Of a DNA stretch of 64,000 nucleotides, positions 53,657 through 64,000 are shown in pieces. A program made the translations under genes and the position numbers. Source of the stretch: Dichotomocladium elegans (Eukaryota; Mucoromycota; Mucoromycetes; Mucorales; Lichtheimiaceae); the NCBI GenBank assembly GCA_025716815.1, contig JAIXMN010000010.1, positions 620,001 to 684,000 of the forward strand, written 5' to 3'. The notes beneath the pieces are model-generated. The model did not search any database. It saw only the letters and a list, made by a program, of their open reading frames with translations, and was not told the origin of the DNA. The number at the start of each line of letters is the position of its first letter. The first letter of the stretch is position 1.

Positions 53657-56264
53657 ATGAAAGAACTTCGTTCACCAAGCTCAGTTTATTCATTTGACTT
53701 AGCCAACCTTCCTTGGTACTCCAATGTCCTTCACCAGCTTTCACGGCGGAGATCTATCCGCCAGATAGCCATTGTTCTCTTGTCCATCACGCTCTTCGCA
53801 TGGTCCTGGATGTGTTTCTCCCCAGCGATAGTCACCTTATCGAAGGATACACTCGTCCTAGACCCTTATCAGCATGTGAAATACGAAGGTATATATATAT
53901 CTGCAGACATGAGTTAGAATGCATCCTGATCTGATCAAAGTTCTGACAAGATGCTGCACGCATAGGCCTATCGATCAACAAGCACGCAGCGGGCGAAGGC
54001 ATGGACCTGAATGCACTGATGAACCTGCAGAAGAGCAACACGAGCACAAACAGAACATTGTCGATCGTCGTTGTGTCCAGCCCAAATTTGGTCGAACAAC
54101 TCACTGCATTAAGACAGAGTTCATCTGATATGCTTCACGATAATCGTACGTGCATCTATATTTTGACAGATCCTGAGAACGGGTCAGAACCATCGTTCAA
54201 TGATATTGGTCCCCGAGTGCATCCAGTGCCTTTGGGTGCATCGATCGACCGTGTGCCGTTTCTCGTTGCGTCTGATTTGATTCAATCGGACTATATCTGG
54301 ATTCTCGACCCTAACGCCGTCCCAGGAAAACATTATTTTGAATGGATCTACAGCCTCGCCCAGACCGAGACTTATTCCGACGCTATACTCGGCACGCATG
54401 CCATGGTCCTGCCTCCCAACATCCTACGTGGTACAGTGAGCCGCATGACAGAACCCGCTTGTCTTGGTGAGAGCATTCCGTTCAGCCAAGCAGTGGACAT
54501 GATCCTCGGTGCTTGGCTTGTGCGACCTATCTGGATCAAAGAGATTCTTTTGGACGACGGTCAAGAGGATCAAGACACGCCTCTCGCATTCCGTCTCGGG
54601 CAACGTCGTTCGGCTCTCAAGATCCCAGTCCATCCAGACCCATCGTATCAACTTCGATATACCTACTGCCATGACACGATCGCATACTATCATCAGGATA
54701 GCACACCGTGGCACCGCCTTCTTTCCCGCCATATTACCCCCACCCGATTGGACTGGCTCTCCATGGCCATCTCAGATCATCGTTTGGTATTTTGGGCAGA
54801 CGATCGCGATTGTCTGGTGGCGTTGTTTCCATTGATCGACCGGTTCAGCAAGGTACAAGGCATTGAGATCCACGTTGTTTACGTGAGAAGGCTGGAAAAT
54901 GAGGAGGTCCATTGGCCAAGCAATGCAGGGGTGCTGCACATTCTTTCTCCAACAACCTCGTACCATCGCAAGATAAAGATCCTTGACATACTCGCGCCAA
55001 GAAGAATCATACATGCCCAAGGCTCTTGGTCCGCGGAACGTGAACTTCTACTTGTACTTCAGCAGCAGCATGATGGGCCAACCATCATTTCATTGCCTGT
55101 AAAAGAAATTCCGCATGCCTTATGGATAGCGGACCTTTCCTTTGAAGCTCTTACGCGTAAGTGTGTGTGTGTGTCTGAAAGATCAGCCAAGTGCACAGCT
55201 GATCGCTTAATTACTGTCTAGAATGGAACACAGTACAGATTGAACTAGTTGTCATTACCGACAGTCGACCGCAGTCGTTGGGGCGACTGTTCCAATCGCT
55301 CCGACGTGGTATGTATCTCGGAGACCGTGTGGACCTGACCATTCACATGGAGCAGACGGCAGATTCTGTGACGCGAAGAGCGACGCAGAACCTTGTGTGG
55401 GACCATGGTGCCAAGACCGTTCGACACCGCATTCGCAAGGGTGGTCTAATGCCTGCCATTGTCGAGTCGTGGTACCCGTCCAGCAATAATGACTATGCTG
55501 TCATTCTCGAGGATGACATTGAAGTCTCGCATCTGTTTTACATATGGGCGAAATACGCGATTCTCAAGTACAGGTACAGCGGCGACAGAACCATGGATGG
55601 GTATCCGTCGCTGTTTGGTGTATCGCTCTACTCGCCGCGTCACCTGGAGCTTTTGCCCGAAGGCCGGCGCCCTTTCGATCCCTCGCAATTCATCGATGGT
55701 CATTCGCCCTACCTGACCCCTGTGCCGTGCAGCTGGGGCGCTGTCTACTTCCCCGAACACTGGCGTGAATTCCACAGCTATCTCATCGGTCGCCTGGACA
55801 TGCCCAGCAGCGCAAACGTGACAGTGCCTGAGAGCAGGTCCAATCGCTGGAAAAAGTCATGGAAAAAGTACTTTATCGAGCTTGCGTATTTCCGCGCCTA
55901 CGTGATGCTCTATCCCAACTTCAACCACTTTGAGTCATTCTCAACCAACCATCTAGAGATCGGCACCCATGTCAAGGACCGTGGCCGTTCCCAGAGCAAG
56001 ATTGACGAGTTCCAAGTGCCGCTCATGCACATCGATACTATCATAGCCCAGCTACCACAACACAAGCTACCAGACTTCTCCGCGTTGCCCGTCCTGGACC
56101 TCTGGGGGAAACCTACTTCACTTGATCAATTGAACGACCGATCCCTTGCCTGGCACCCGAAAATCTCGACATGCGAACGTAACAAGGCGAACTCATTTGA
56201 TCCGTCGGACCTGCTATGCCCATATCCTTCTACCAGTAAAAAGAAGAAAGCGGTCTCCAAATGA
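53657..56264 (+). CDS. Type II membrane protein with a glycosyltransferase-like C-terminal half
   Basis: Three exons: 53657-53888, 53966-55156 and 55222-56264, giving 821 aa. A short N-terminal tail is followed by one membrane anchor (about residues 33-55, IAIVLLSITLFAWSWMC), the layout of Golgi glycosyltransferases. The first luminal half (about 95-470) has a nucleotide-sugar-transferase feel (LSIVVVSSPNLVEQLTALR, YIWILDPNAVPGKHYF). The second half (from about 475) is a clearer family-2-like fold: IELVVITDSRPQSLGRLFQS, LTIHMEQTADSVTRRA and the acidic NDYAVILEDDIEVSHLFY (a DxD-type metal/nucleotide site), then YPSLFGVSLYSPRHLELLP and PCSWGAVYFPEHWREF. It ends in a Lys-rich tail. I know proteins with this C-terminal half in fungi but not their acceptor. 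The start is the first ATG of the frame. Confidence 0.8.
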
Positions 56265-56868
56265 TCACGTGACCTTATCCAATGCAGGATGGATGAATTT
56301 GGAGGACGAAAAATACTCAGATGGCTTGGGGTCATCTACCCATTTGTATATAATAATCAATTACTATATTACCCACGTCTCGCCCTTGTACATATAAAAA
56401 AAAGAACATCCTTTGCATCATGACCATGCGCGCTGAATACAGCGCATTTGGGCTTCAAAGCAAAAAAAAAAAAACCTCGATGACGTAAAAATGATATTAC
56501 ACTTTATATACCGACTTTTAATTAGCTGCATCGTGTGCTTTTTCATATTAGCAGCCTTCACTTTCTATAACATATTTGCTTTGTTTGCAGACGAGGATGT
56601 GTTGCAATCCAAAATTCTTTCCAAAGGTATGATGGTGGAGAAACATTCATCCTATATGCTGCCTGATTTGATGTCAAAGCGGTAAACTGGAGCATGGGTA
56701 TAGTGCGCATTAGTGCAGTATTAAGGTGAGTGAAGTAGAGCGCTGCGGTTTTAAAAGTGGTTAGGTCCGTACACCCCTACCCGGGGGGGAGCAGCCATCG
56801 TGGGTCAGCTGCATAAAGCCCATATAATTCGCATACCCTCCTCTTCTTCATTGTGTCTTTCTTTGATC
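56265..56868. other. 604 bp between glycosyltransferase and PDH genes
   Basis: Promoter region of the PDH gene, with a possible 64-codon membrane protein frame at 56491-56685 and a CRE-like TGACGTAA at 56481-56488. Confidence 0.45.
56491..56685 (+). CDS. Possible small single-pass membrane protein
   Basis: The frame ATG-56491 to TAA-56685 encodes 64 aa. Residues 3-34 are strongly hydrophobic (FIYRLLISCIVCFFILAAF), followed by an acidic then basic tail (ADEDVLQSKILSKG). No intron is needed. It sits in the 604-bp interval before the PDH gene, and a TGACGTAA site is three bases upstream of its ATG. The frame may be chance in AT-rich DNA; there is no known family to support it. Confidence 0.25.
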   Translation: MILHFIYRLLISCIVCFFILAAFTFYNIFALFADEDVLQSKILSKGMMVEKHSSYMLPDLMSKR

Positions 56869-58192
56869 ATGCTTTATACAGTTTCGAAGTATTTCATTCC
56901 TCGGCCCATTGCCTTTTCCACGGTGAGGTGAATAATACCATCGACATGACAAAAGATGGATTAATCCTTGATGTCGTTTTCTATGCACTTACAGCGCGCC
57001 TTGTCTGTCTCTGCGACATGCAGGAATACCGACAAAACATATACCGTGTCGCTCCCTGAATCATCCTTTAAAATGTACAAGGCAGACGCTCCAGACCTCA
57101 ATGTCCAAGTCACCCAGCAACAATTGCTTCACATGTTTACGAAAATGACCACCGTGCGCCGTATGGAGATGACGGCAGATAATCTTTACAAGGCGAGAAA
57201 GATCCGGGGATTTTGTCATCTAAGCACGGGTCAGGTGAAACCTGCCGTTCCAGTCCTCAATGTGGATAATGCCTGAATTCTGACTTTGATATCTTATCAT
57301 CCATTTCTAGGAAGCGGTGCCGGTGGGTATGGAGGAAGCAATCACACACAAGGATCAGATCATCACTGCCTACCGTTGTCACGGCTTTACGTATATACGC
57401 GGTGCGCCTTTGAAGGGGATTTTTGCTGAGTTAATGGGCAGGCGCGACGGCCTCTCAAAAGGCAAGGGCGGGTCGATGCATATCTTTGGTCCGTCCTTCT
57501 TCGGCGGTCATGGTATTGTGGGCGCTCAGGTTCCGCTTGGTGCAGGCCTTGCGTTTGCCAACAAATACCTCGACAACAAGGCAGCAACATTTACATTATA
57601 TGGCGATGGCGCAGCCAACCAGGGACAGGTGTTTGAGGCGTTCAACATGGCCAAGCTGTGGGATCTGCCCTGCGTCTTCGTGTGCGAGAATAACAAGTAT
57701 GGCATGGGCACATCCGACAAGCGTTCATCAGCATCTATCGACTACTACACACGTGGCGACTATATTCCGGGTATTCGCGTCAATGGTATGGATGTGCTTG
57801 CCGTCTATCGAGCGTCGCAGTGGGCAAAGGAGTGGGTCACGTCTGGAAAGGGTCCGCTCGTGATGGAAGTCAAGACGTATCGCTACAGCGGCCACAGTAT
57901 GTCTGATCCAGGCACCACCTACCGGTCTCGCGAAGAGATCCAGCACATGCGCTCCAGCGCGGACGCCATCACCGGTCTCAAGCATCTGATGATAGACCTC
58001 GGCGCCGCTACCGAGGAAGAACTGAAGGCCATCGACAAAGAATGTCATAAGGTCGTCGATGATGCTGCCAAGGAGGCAGATGCCTCACCAGAACCGGACA
58101 TCAGCAGCTTCTGGACAGATGTGTACATCGAAGGCTCAGAGCCAGATTACCTTCGTGGCCGAATTCCCAGCGAAACCCACCATTATCGCTAA
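56869..58192 (+). CDS. PDA1: Pyruvate dehydrogenase E1 component, alpha subunit, mitochondrial
   Basis: E1 alpha, with E1 beta, decarboxylates pyruvate on thiamine diphosphate in the mitochondrial matrix. Three exons: 56869-56922, 56995-57234 and 57311-58192, giving 391 aa, the usual length. The first exon and the start of the second (MLYTVSKYFIPRPIAFST, RALSVSATCRN) form a typical basic, Ser/Arg-rich import sequence. Core motifs: MEMTADNLYKARKIRGFCHL, GQEAVPVGMEEA, HGFTYIRGA, KGGSMHIFG, the thiamine-diphosphate motif GDGAANQGQVFEAFNMAKLW ending in CENNKYGMGTS, and the regulatory loop YRYSGHSMSDPGTTYRSREE with the conserved serines phosphorylated by PDH kinase. The stop is 37 bp from the stop of the convergent EF-hand gene, so the 3' ends must overlap. 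Confidence 0.97.
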
Positions 58193-58229
58193 CGCTTTCT
58201 CATAACAAGTGCACAATAAATGCTTTTTT

Positions 58230-58874
58230 TTATGGCATCCCCGCACGTCTCCAAACATTTACAAACTCAGTCCTATCAATCCTGCCGTCGTGGTTCGTGT
58301 CGGCTTCATTGAGCATTTCTCTGAGCTCCTGCACTGAAAAGCCTTCCTGCTGACTTGCCTTTTGGAGGCTCTCCAAAGTGATGAATCCCGCACTATTGGC
58401 AAGCGCTCCAAAGACATAGTCCAATTGCCGCATGGCTTCTTCTTCAGTTTCTCCCTATGTATAAAGACAAGCATTGGTATCGCTTCAGCCCATATGATCG
58501 TATATTCACGTGTATATATGTATGGACCTTTGCTTCAACGAACATGGAGGGAGGGAGAGCATATTTGCACACAAACCTTTATAAGTTCATCTACCAATTT
58601 TTTAAAGCCTTCCATGTCAATGTATTCTTCTTTGCCAAATACGGAAACGAGTTCGCTGATGCGCGTCTTGTTGATGGTCGGAAACTTGAGCTCTTTGAGG
58701 GCCTCAAATACGCCATCCGTGTCCAGCAACCCAGCACCCATCTGATCAGCTGCTCGGAATGCTAATGACATGCGCGTGTGCGTGAGTTAGCAGCAGCAGC
58801 AGCAGCAACTGAGGACTTGAAAGCATACGCATTCAAGTTGATAACATGCCTTGTCTGATCTCTTTTAGCTTCAT
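58230..58874 (-). CDS. EF-hand protein, calmodulin/myosin light chain-like
   Basis: Three exons: 58850-58874, 58577-58761 and 58230-58454, giving 144 aa, the usual size of calmodulin-like light chains. The N-terminus MKLKEIRQAFRAADQMGAG resembles the first helix of calmodulin, though loop 1 (AADQMGAGLLDT) has lost canonical ligands. The second loop region (FGKEEYIDMEGF) is also degenerate. The last EF-hand is intact: DTNHDGRIDRTEF supplies all acidic and Gly positions. One good and several dead loops fit a myosin light chain (Cdc4/Mlc-like) better than calmodulin. Exon 1 is 25 nt and its intron must be GC-AG (G|GCATGT) to give the EIRQ|AF junction; otherwise translation could begin at 58771 with MSLAFRAAD. 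The donor of intron 2 is GTTTGT. It is convergent with the PDH gene. Confidence 0.85.
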
Positions 58875-59404
58875 TTGATGAAGATCATTCGTACAGGAAT
58901 GGGGGGGAAGGGGAGCTCAAATGTTTTCGCTGTTTCCTTTTAAAAGAAAAAAAAAAATAGTAGTAGCAATAAAGAACCGCTTTATTTTCACCCCGCGTTG
59001 CGTGAGACATTATCCACCGCTGCAACAAAGGCTGTGTTTCCGTAGGTGCACATGCATACGCAACCAGAGCCTTCCCTCGTTCGGGAAAGGACCCCATTAC
59101 ACAGACCATGACTAGGCTACGCCAGCTCTATGAGATGGACGCGCTCGCGGAAAGCAAAGCTAGACAAGGCGTCCCGATTGAAAGCACGGGACTGGGTGAA
59201 ATCAGAGGACGAGAATTGTGGATAAATATCTGGTCCACTTGATTGGACGGATCATGGAGGTTGTCGCAGATCATGTCGACCTCGGTCGCGTACGACTTTG
59301 GCTACTGCTATGAGCTAATTCTACGCTCCGAACCGAGCTAAAATGCGCATATATATATATTCCGGTGCTTTGGCCAATTTCCGCAGCAATACCCCACTTT
59401 CCCC
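58875..59404. other. 530 bp divergent promoter region
   Basis: Between the EF-hand gene (-) and the coiled-coil gene (+). A 44-codon frame at 59108-59242 (TRLRQLYEMDALAESKARQG) looks protein-like but has no supporting context. A TA-repeat (ATATATATATAT) lies near 59348-59360. Confidence 0.4.
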
Positions 59405-62090
59405 ATGCCAACCTCAACAGAGACTGTCGACATGCAGAGCCGTAAATATAAGAGTCTCTAACTGCAATTGCCTCGTACTAATCGTGTTTTTTTGGGATGC
59501 CCACAGAAATGGCTTACATTGAACTGCTTTACACGCAGATTCAAAACGATAATGCAAGGCTAATAGAAGAAAGGGACAGTCTGAGTATGTTCTGCATCCT
59601 CCTTTCGCATTTTACCCGCATTCAATGGCCATGCTTTGCTCACCCATTGATTCATGCCCAAACAGGGAAAGATCTAGAGGCTGCACGATCCGAGCTAATG
59701 CTCGCGATGTCGGCTATTGCCAATGAAGAGGCTGCCCGCTCCAACATGGGACAGGTTTTCGAAGCCCAGCATGCGCAATGCCAAAATCTTGTTGCACAAG
59801 TTGCAACTACTCAAAAAAAGCTGAGAGCTTCAAGAGGTAAGACAGCATCCTGTATGTGAATAGCGGGCGACCAGCTTATTCAGAGTTTGTAGATCGAAAC
59901 AAGATCCTTTGGAGGCAGAGCCGAAGGATGAATTCGAAGCTGACTGAAGAAGTATCCAAGCATCGACGATCAGAGATGAGTGAATTGCAAGATAAGGTAT
60001 ATGGGTGACCTATTTAGTTAGCATGCAAGAAGGTGTCTCACTCCGTCTACTTGCAGAATGCTATATGGGTACTCGAGAATCAAGTAAACGATCTTGTAGC
60101 TCAGAACGGTCAAATGAGCAAGGAGCTGCAGGATACAAAAGAGAAAAACCGACAGCTTGAAGAGTCTTACGTAAGTAACTTATTTTTTTTTTTCCTCAAA
60201 AGAAAAAGGGTAATCCCTCGTTTTAACGCTGCTTTTGTATATACTACACCATCCCATAGCGCGAAAGCGCATATAGCCTTACCGAACAAAAAGATGCTAT
60301 CGCCAGAGAGAATGAAACTCTTCGATCACGAGTTACTGAGCTATTACAGCAGGTAAAGGACAGCTCTGGCCGTGCAGATATGGCGACACGTAGACTCGAG
60401 AAAGCCCGGCGGGAACGTCACAGACAGCGCGATCAGTTGAACAAGATGAGAGCGGTTTATAAAAGCTCAGTCAACACTTATAAGATGTCCGCTGCAAGAT
60501 CTAATGAGGAGTTAAAGCATGTCAAAGCAGCACTTGAAGAAACAAAACTCATTGCTCAAGACACTCAAAAAAAGCAAGATCTTACCACACAGCTAGCCGA
60601 GCAGCTGAAGAGCACCGTTGAACAGGAGCAAAAGCGGCATGCGGATGACCGCAACACCATCGTCTCTCTCGAAGCGAAAATCAGCGAGCTGAACAACGAG
60701 CTCATAATAACCAAGACTACCGCTTTTGTACTGAGGGGAGAATGAAGAATGCAAAACTCCAGTTAATCAAGGACAAGAAGCATTGGAAAAACGTCGGAGT
60801 AACCCTGCAAAAAAAGTAGGCCGAATCATGTTTGAGTATAACCAATGTTCACTGATCCGAATTATGGTTTTTTTTTTCAGTCTTGCTAGCACAAAAGAGC
60901 ACATTTCCAAATTAATCCGGATTCACCGAGATACGTTGACCAACCTGACAGAAAGACAGCTTTCAGGGATGCCGTCCAACCCGAGTGCCTTTTTGGAGTT
61001 AGCGAAGAGAACAACCGTCCATTTGCACGAAACTCTATCCACATTCACTGCTGAAAACAGCCATTGCTACTCTCGATGGAAGGCAGCGCTTGATCCATCC
61101 GAACGTGGTAAGAAGTACGTGCAGGACATTGACAAGAATATGAAACGTATGAACGAAGAAATCGAATGTCTCTGGAATGAAAACCACGAGCTCGAGGACA
61201 AATATGCGTCGATGCTTGCAACATCCGCTGTTTCTGATAATCAAATTCAACATGATAAGTTGCAAGTCATATGCAACGATCTTGAAAATCAAACCAGGAC
61301 GCTTAGTTCCCAGCTTTTCACAAAGCAAACAGAGCTCGAAGAATGTCATGGTAACTATGAATCTTATTAGTCTGATTGAAACGAGGCTTACCAACCCTTG
61401 TATGTTTGTAGCTCGGATTAACTCTTTGGAAGCCGATGCTAAGACGCATAGCGACACCACCCAACAACTGAAGCGTTCCGTACAAGACTGGACTACACGG
61501 CCATTAGGGTTGATTTCTATGCTCAATGTAAGAGATAGGACAACGTGAAGAGGATACTATGCAGTCCCTGATTCCGAGTGGATGTTAGATACAGAGACCC
61601 GACCTTACGGAATCCCCGGCTGTGCTTAAAGAAAACCATCCACCAAAAACATCATTGGTTACAACACCAGATGAAAGTCCCACTTCCAACGCAAAAACGG
61701 GTGAACCTTCTAAAATGAAGGAAGTCTTAACCGAATTAAATAAGATAAAAAGACAGGCATGTAGATCGTAAAGAATGTGGTATTTCCGATTGACTTATGG
61801 ATGATTTACAATTACAGAACCGAAAGTTCACAGAAATACAGGCATGTTCGCGGAAGATGGCTTCACCGACTATTAACAGTACAGCGCTTTCTTTAGGGAC
61901 AAGAAGCCATGGCCTCTCCGACAATGGAAGGATCAATGATGAGGATGGTAAGCCATATACTTTATGAACAGTATTCGTATACTTGTGCGTTTTCTAACAC
62001 CCGCATGACTTCCGTTATAAGATTGGTAAGCGGACACGAGGTAATGATGGCGAGGTCCAACGACCCGCCAAAAATGAGAAAAAATTATGA
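59405..62090 (+). CDS. 13-exon coiled-coil protein, family not recognised
   Basis: Exons: 59405-59441, 59507-59584, 59666-59836, 59884-59996, 60057-60170, 60260-60727, 60763-60815, 60881-61350, 61412-61527, 61595-61756, 61818-61841, 61897-61947 and 62022-62090; total 641 aa. Almost all of residues 15-540 is Glu/Gln/Lys/Leu-rich heptad sequence (ENQVNDLVAQNGQMSKELQD, AIARENETLRSRVTELLQQV, DIDKNMKRMNEEIECLWNEN). The tail is Ser/Thr/Pro-rich and ends in a basic KRTRGNDG...KNEKKL, possibly a nuclear signal; this recalls the ends of Mlp/TPR nuclear-basket proteins, but the resemblance is weak. Two introns near the 3' end need GC donors (CAG|GCATGT twice). The step from exon 6 to exon 7 needs a 35-nt intron, shorter than any other here, so a frameshift or sequence error is possible there. 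Confidence 0.6.
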
Positions 62091-62254
62091 ATAAACAGTT
62101 TGCTTGATGCATATTGATTGTGACGGTTGTGCTCTTGAAGTCTTCTACGGTCATTGCCGAATCTGATACTGTACATAAAAGTGCCGAATCCATTTTGATA
62201 ACCCTTTCAGTGTGATTGCAGCGTTCTTGACGACTAAGGTCGGAAAAATGAGGC

Positions 62255-62568
62255 ATGGGTGACAATCTCAACAGCCTCGTCCTGGCCCACGCAGCTGTTC
62301 ATGATTGGCTATTTACTCGTCCAGCGCACATAAAAACCTATGTACAGTATACCCGAATCCACGCATCATAGACGCATGTTAGCTATGAGGCTAGATTCCT
62401 GCTCTTTCCTTCCTCTGGTCCTGCCATTCTAAACAACAAGTATGGACTACCATCACCGCCCGATTCCTTCATGATCCCCGATCGCTTACATACGACCACC
62501 TCCGAGTGTCCGCTCTCCCTCCTGTTCAAATCCATGGTCTTTGCGGTGTCAGTCTTCGCTCGTTAGTC
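62255..62568 (+). pseudogene. Possible broken gene of unknown family
   Basis: From the ATG at 62255 the frame reads GDNLNSLVLAHAAVHDWLF and TRPAHIKTYVQYTRIHAS, hits one TAG at about 62369, and then continues THVSYEARFLLFPSSGPAIL, LPSPPDSFMIPDRLHTT and CPLSLLFKSMVFAVSVFAR to a stop. The text on both sides of the TAG is protein-like. A very short intron or a point mutation would explain it. I recognise no family, and chance is not excluded. Confidence 0.2.
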
Positions 62569-62819
62569 GCTTGCACGGTTTTGACCATATGGCGCGCGCA
62601 CGCTGGCATTGTGTCTTCGCAGGCGAAACATTTTGGCCCCATGATGTTGCCGCCCGCACCATTTGCCCCCTTCAACGGCTTGAAAAAGAGAATGCAGCTT
62701 GATGTGGCTCCACCTATCCTCTCGCTAGTTAGAACTTTACGTTGCTATTGCAACATTTGAATTAATTTCATTTCTATAAAATGAATGTCTATAGGCTAAA
62801 ATCAATCCTTCGATAACGA

Positions 62820-63565
62820 CGGGTTGCATTCCTTTTATTCATAAATCGATAGAGCGTTTTTTGTTTCGATACTTTAAGACCCTCAAATTTCTGTATCAGC
62901 GGTTCCATCAGTTGCTCTAGAACAATCGATGGTTCTCATCAACCCATTGTAAAATGACATTCTTGTGTTCTTCATTGAAAAAAGGTGAACGCCCTCAGCA
63001 TCGATGTTTCTCAGCAATACTGTCAGAGTCCTCTTCGTACTGTAATGCCCATCGCTGGACTGAACGAACACGGATTCCTAGCAGCGGATGCACTCAAGAC
63101 CTTCTCAAACATCAGTTTGAAAAAATCCGACCTTATCTTTGTCTGTGTACACTGCGTAGCAACGCTTAACGTCTGAATCTTTCCTCTGAATGTCGATATC
63201 CTTTTGATTGGGGATATGCGTGGCAACAAGATCGGGATTACTCCTGTAAGTTAGACTAAGCAGATATTCTGTGTGAGAGCAAACAGATTGAAGAGAGTAA
63301 ATTTCCACGTCAACAACATAGTTCATAGGTTCAGGACAGCTACGCTCATCAACGACATGTCTTTGGCCATCTTCATAACCAAATAGATTGCTTATTTCAG
63401 AATGTAAAATGAATATAAAAGAGAAGGATTCAAAAAAGCCGACTAATTTTTTTTTATAAAGGTAAGCTTTTTTGTGCGACATTTGCTTTGTCATCATGCG
63501 TAAATATTTCTTTGTGTTCCTGCGACTTCAGAACTGCCAGGGTGCGACTTTGATTTTGAAAAATA
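62820..63565 (-). mobile_element. Second Tc1/mariner relic, 5' half, inverted
   Basis: Read on the minus strand, this copy matches the one at 18945-20110 from the AGTTCTGAAGTCGCAGGA end block (rc at about 63520-63537) through YAVYTDKDKVGFFQ, a one-base frameshift, FEKVLSASAARNPCSFS, and on to the region equivalent to AAGTATC...CGATTTATGAA (about 62830-62875). The catalytic domain is missing. The frame 63105-63497 is still open for 130 codons in the first part. It is inverted relative to the 18.9 kb copy, 43 kb away. Confidence 0.7.
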
Positions 63566-64000
63566 GTGTATAAAGCAAAATAAAATGGTGCACAACAAGA
63601 GAACATCAGCTCCCTTCTTACTCTTCAACTTACGCTGAAGGTAGCGAGATGTGTCATTGCGGTAACAATGGCCAAAGAGGGAGAGGAAATGAAGGAACCG
63701 GAGCTGTTGAGCATCGACAGCGGAAGCGACGGCGGAAGGATTGGAGGAAGGAACAAGGAGGGACGAAGAAGAACCAACGACAATAACAACGGCAGAAGCA
63801 TCGGGGGAAACAACGGAGGAAGCAGACGAAGGCAAAAGCACCTCGATGAAGCCCTGATGGGAGATCTGCGCGGGTGCAGCCAAACCACGGTCCCACCCAA
63901 AGCCCATATCCTCACCTCTCGAGGCACTTGGGTTAGGCTGATATTATTATCTACAGAAGATCAGGAATATTAGAGATTGCAGAATGGAACAAGGGTAACC
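63566..64000. other. Right edge, no supported gene
   Basis: A 101-codon frame at 63668-63973 (+) is rich in Gly/Arg/Asn (IGGRNKEGRRRTNDNNNGRS), and its antisense is rich in Ser/Val. The composition is repetitive and neither strand has a recognisable domain. A gene crossing the edge cannot be excluded. Confidence 0.35.

Noticed and set aside
63494..63907. 137-codon minus-strand frame at the right edge
   Set aside because: Ser/Val low-complexity antisense of an equally repetitive plus-strand frame; neither strand can be preferred.

Overview
The window is nuclear DNA of a fungus, most probably a Mucoromycota (Mucorales-type) species. The evidence is the dense set of short, phase-consistent introns (mostly about 47-130 nt), the fungal and animal-like gene repertoire (IRE1, Cla4/PAK, Nab2, PI31, kelch-BTB, DUF3659-type proteins), and relics of a Tc1/mariner element of the kind common in that phylum. 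All homology calls are from reading the translations; no search was run. Exon coordinates were worked out by hand, and each spliced model below closes in frame with a length divisible by three.

Layout, left to right. 1-1.1 kb: 5' part of S-adenosylhomocysteine hydrolase (-), cut by the window edge. 1.1-4.1 kb: gene-poor, with a transposon fragment and a degenerate tandem repeat. 4.1-5.3 kb: C2H2 regulator (-). 5.3-8.9 kb: gene-poor. 8.9-12.3 kb: three small disordered proteins (-,+,-), two sharing the same C-terminal tail and the middle one DUF3659-like. 13.6-18.7 kb: CobW-type metallochaperone GTPase (-), Sec61 beta (-), Nab2-type CCCH RNA-binding protein (+). 18.9-22.5 kb: dead Tc1/mariner copy and empty DNA. 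22.5-27.2 kb: AT-hook protein (+), Atf1-like bZIP (-), an unrecognised protein (+). 27.4-37.2 kb: a co-directional block with RNR1, a TBC1D12/14-like RabGAP and IRE1. 37.7-44.3 kb: kelch-BTB protein (-) and Cla4-like PAK kinase (-). 45.9-58.2 kb: a co-directional block with a secreted GDSL hydrolase, PI31, a CofD-like protein, a large type II membrane glycosyltransferase and PDH E1 alpha. 58.2-58.9 kb: EF-hand protein (-), 37 bp from the PDH stop. 59.4-62.1 kb: 13-exon coiled-coil gene (+). 62.2-64 kb: decayed sequence and a second, inverted Tc1/mariner relic.

The genes do not form one pathway; most are housekeeping or signalling genes (ER translocation and stress, proteasome inhibition, dNTP synthesis, pyruvate entry to mitochondria, polarity kinase, mRNA export). 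The most distinctive observations are the number of introns that can only be read with GC-AG splice sites (eight candidates, including one that splits the IRE1 RNase domain), several microexons (including a coding exon that is only the ATG of Sec61 beta), the paralogous cluster at 8.9-12.3 kb, and a RabGAP whose glutamine finger is replaced by arginine. I saw no clear, complete, previously undescribed multi-gene system; the 8.9-12.3 kb cluster is the nearest candidate.
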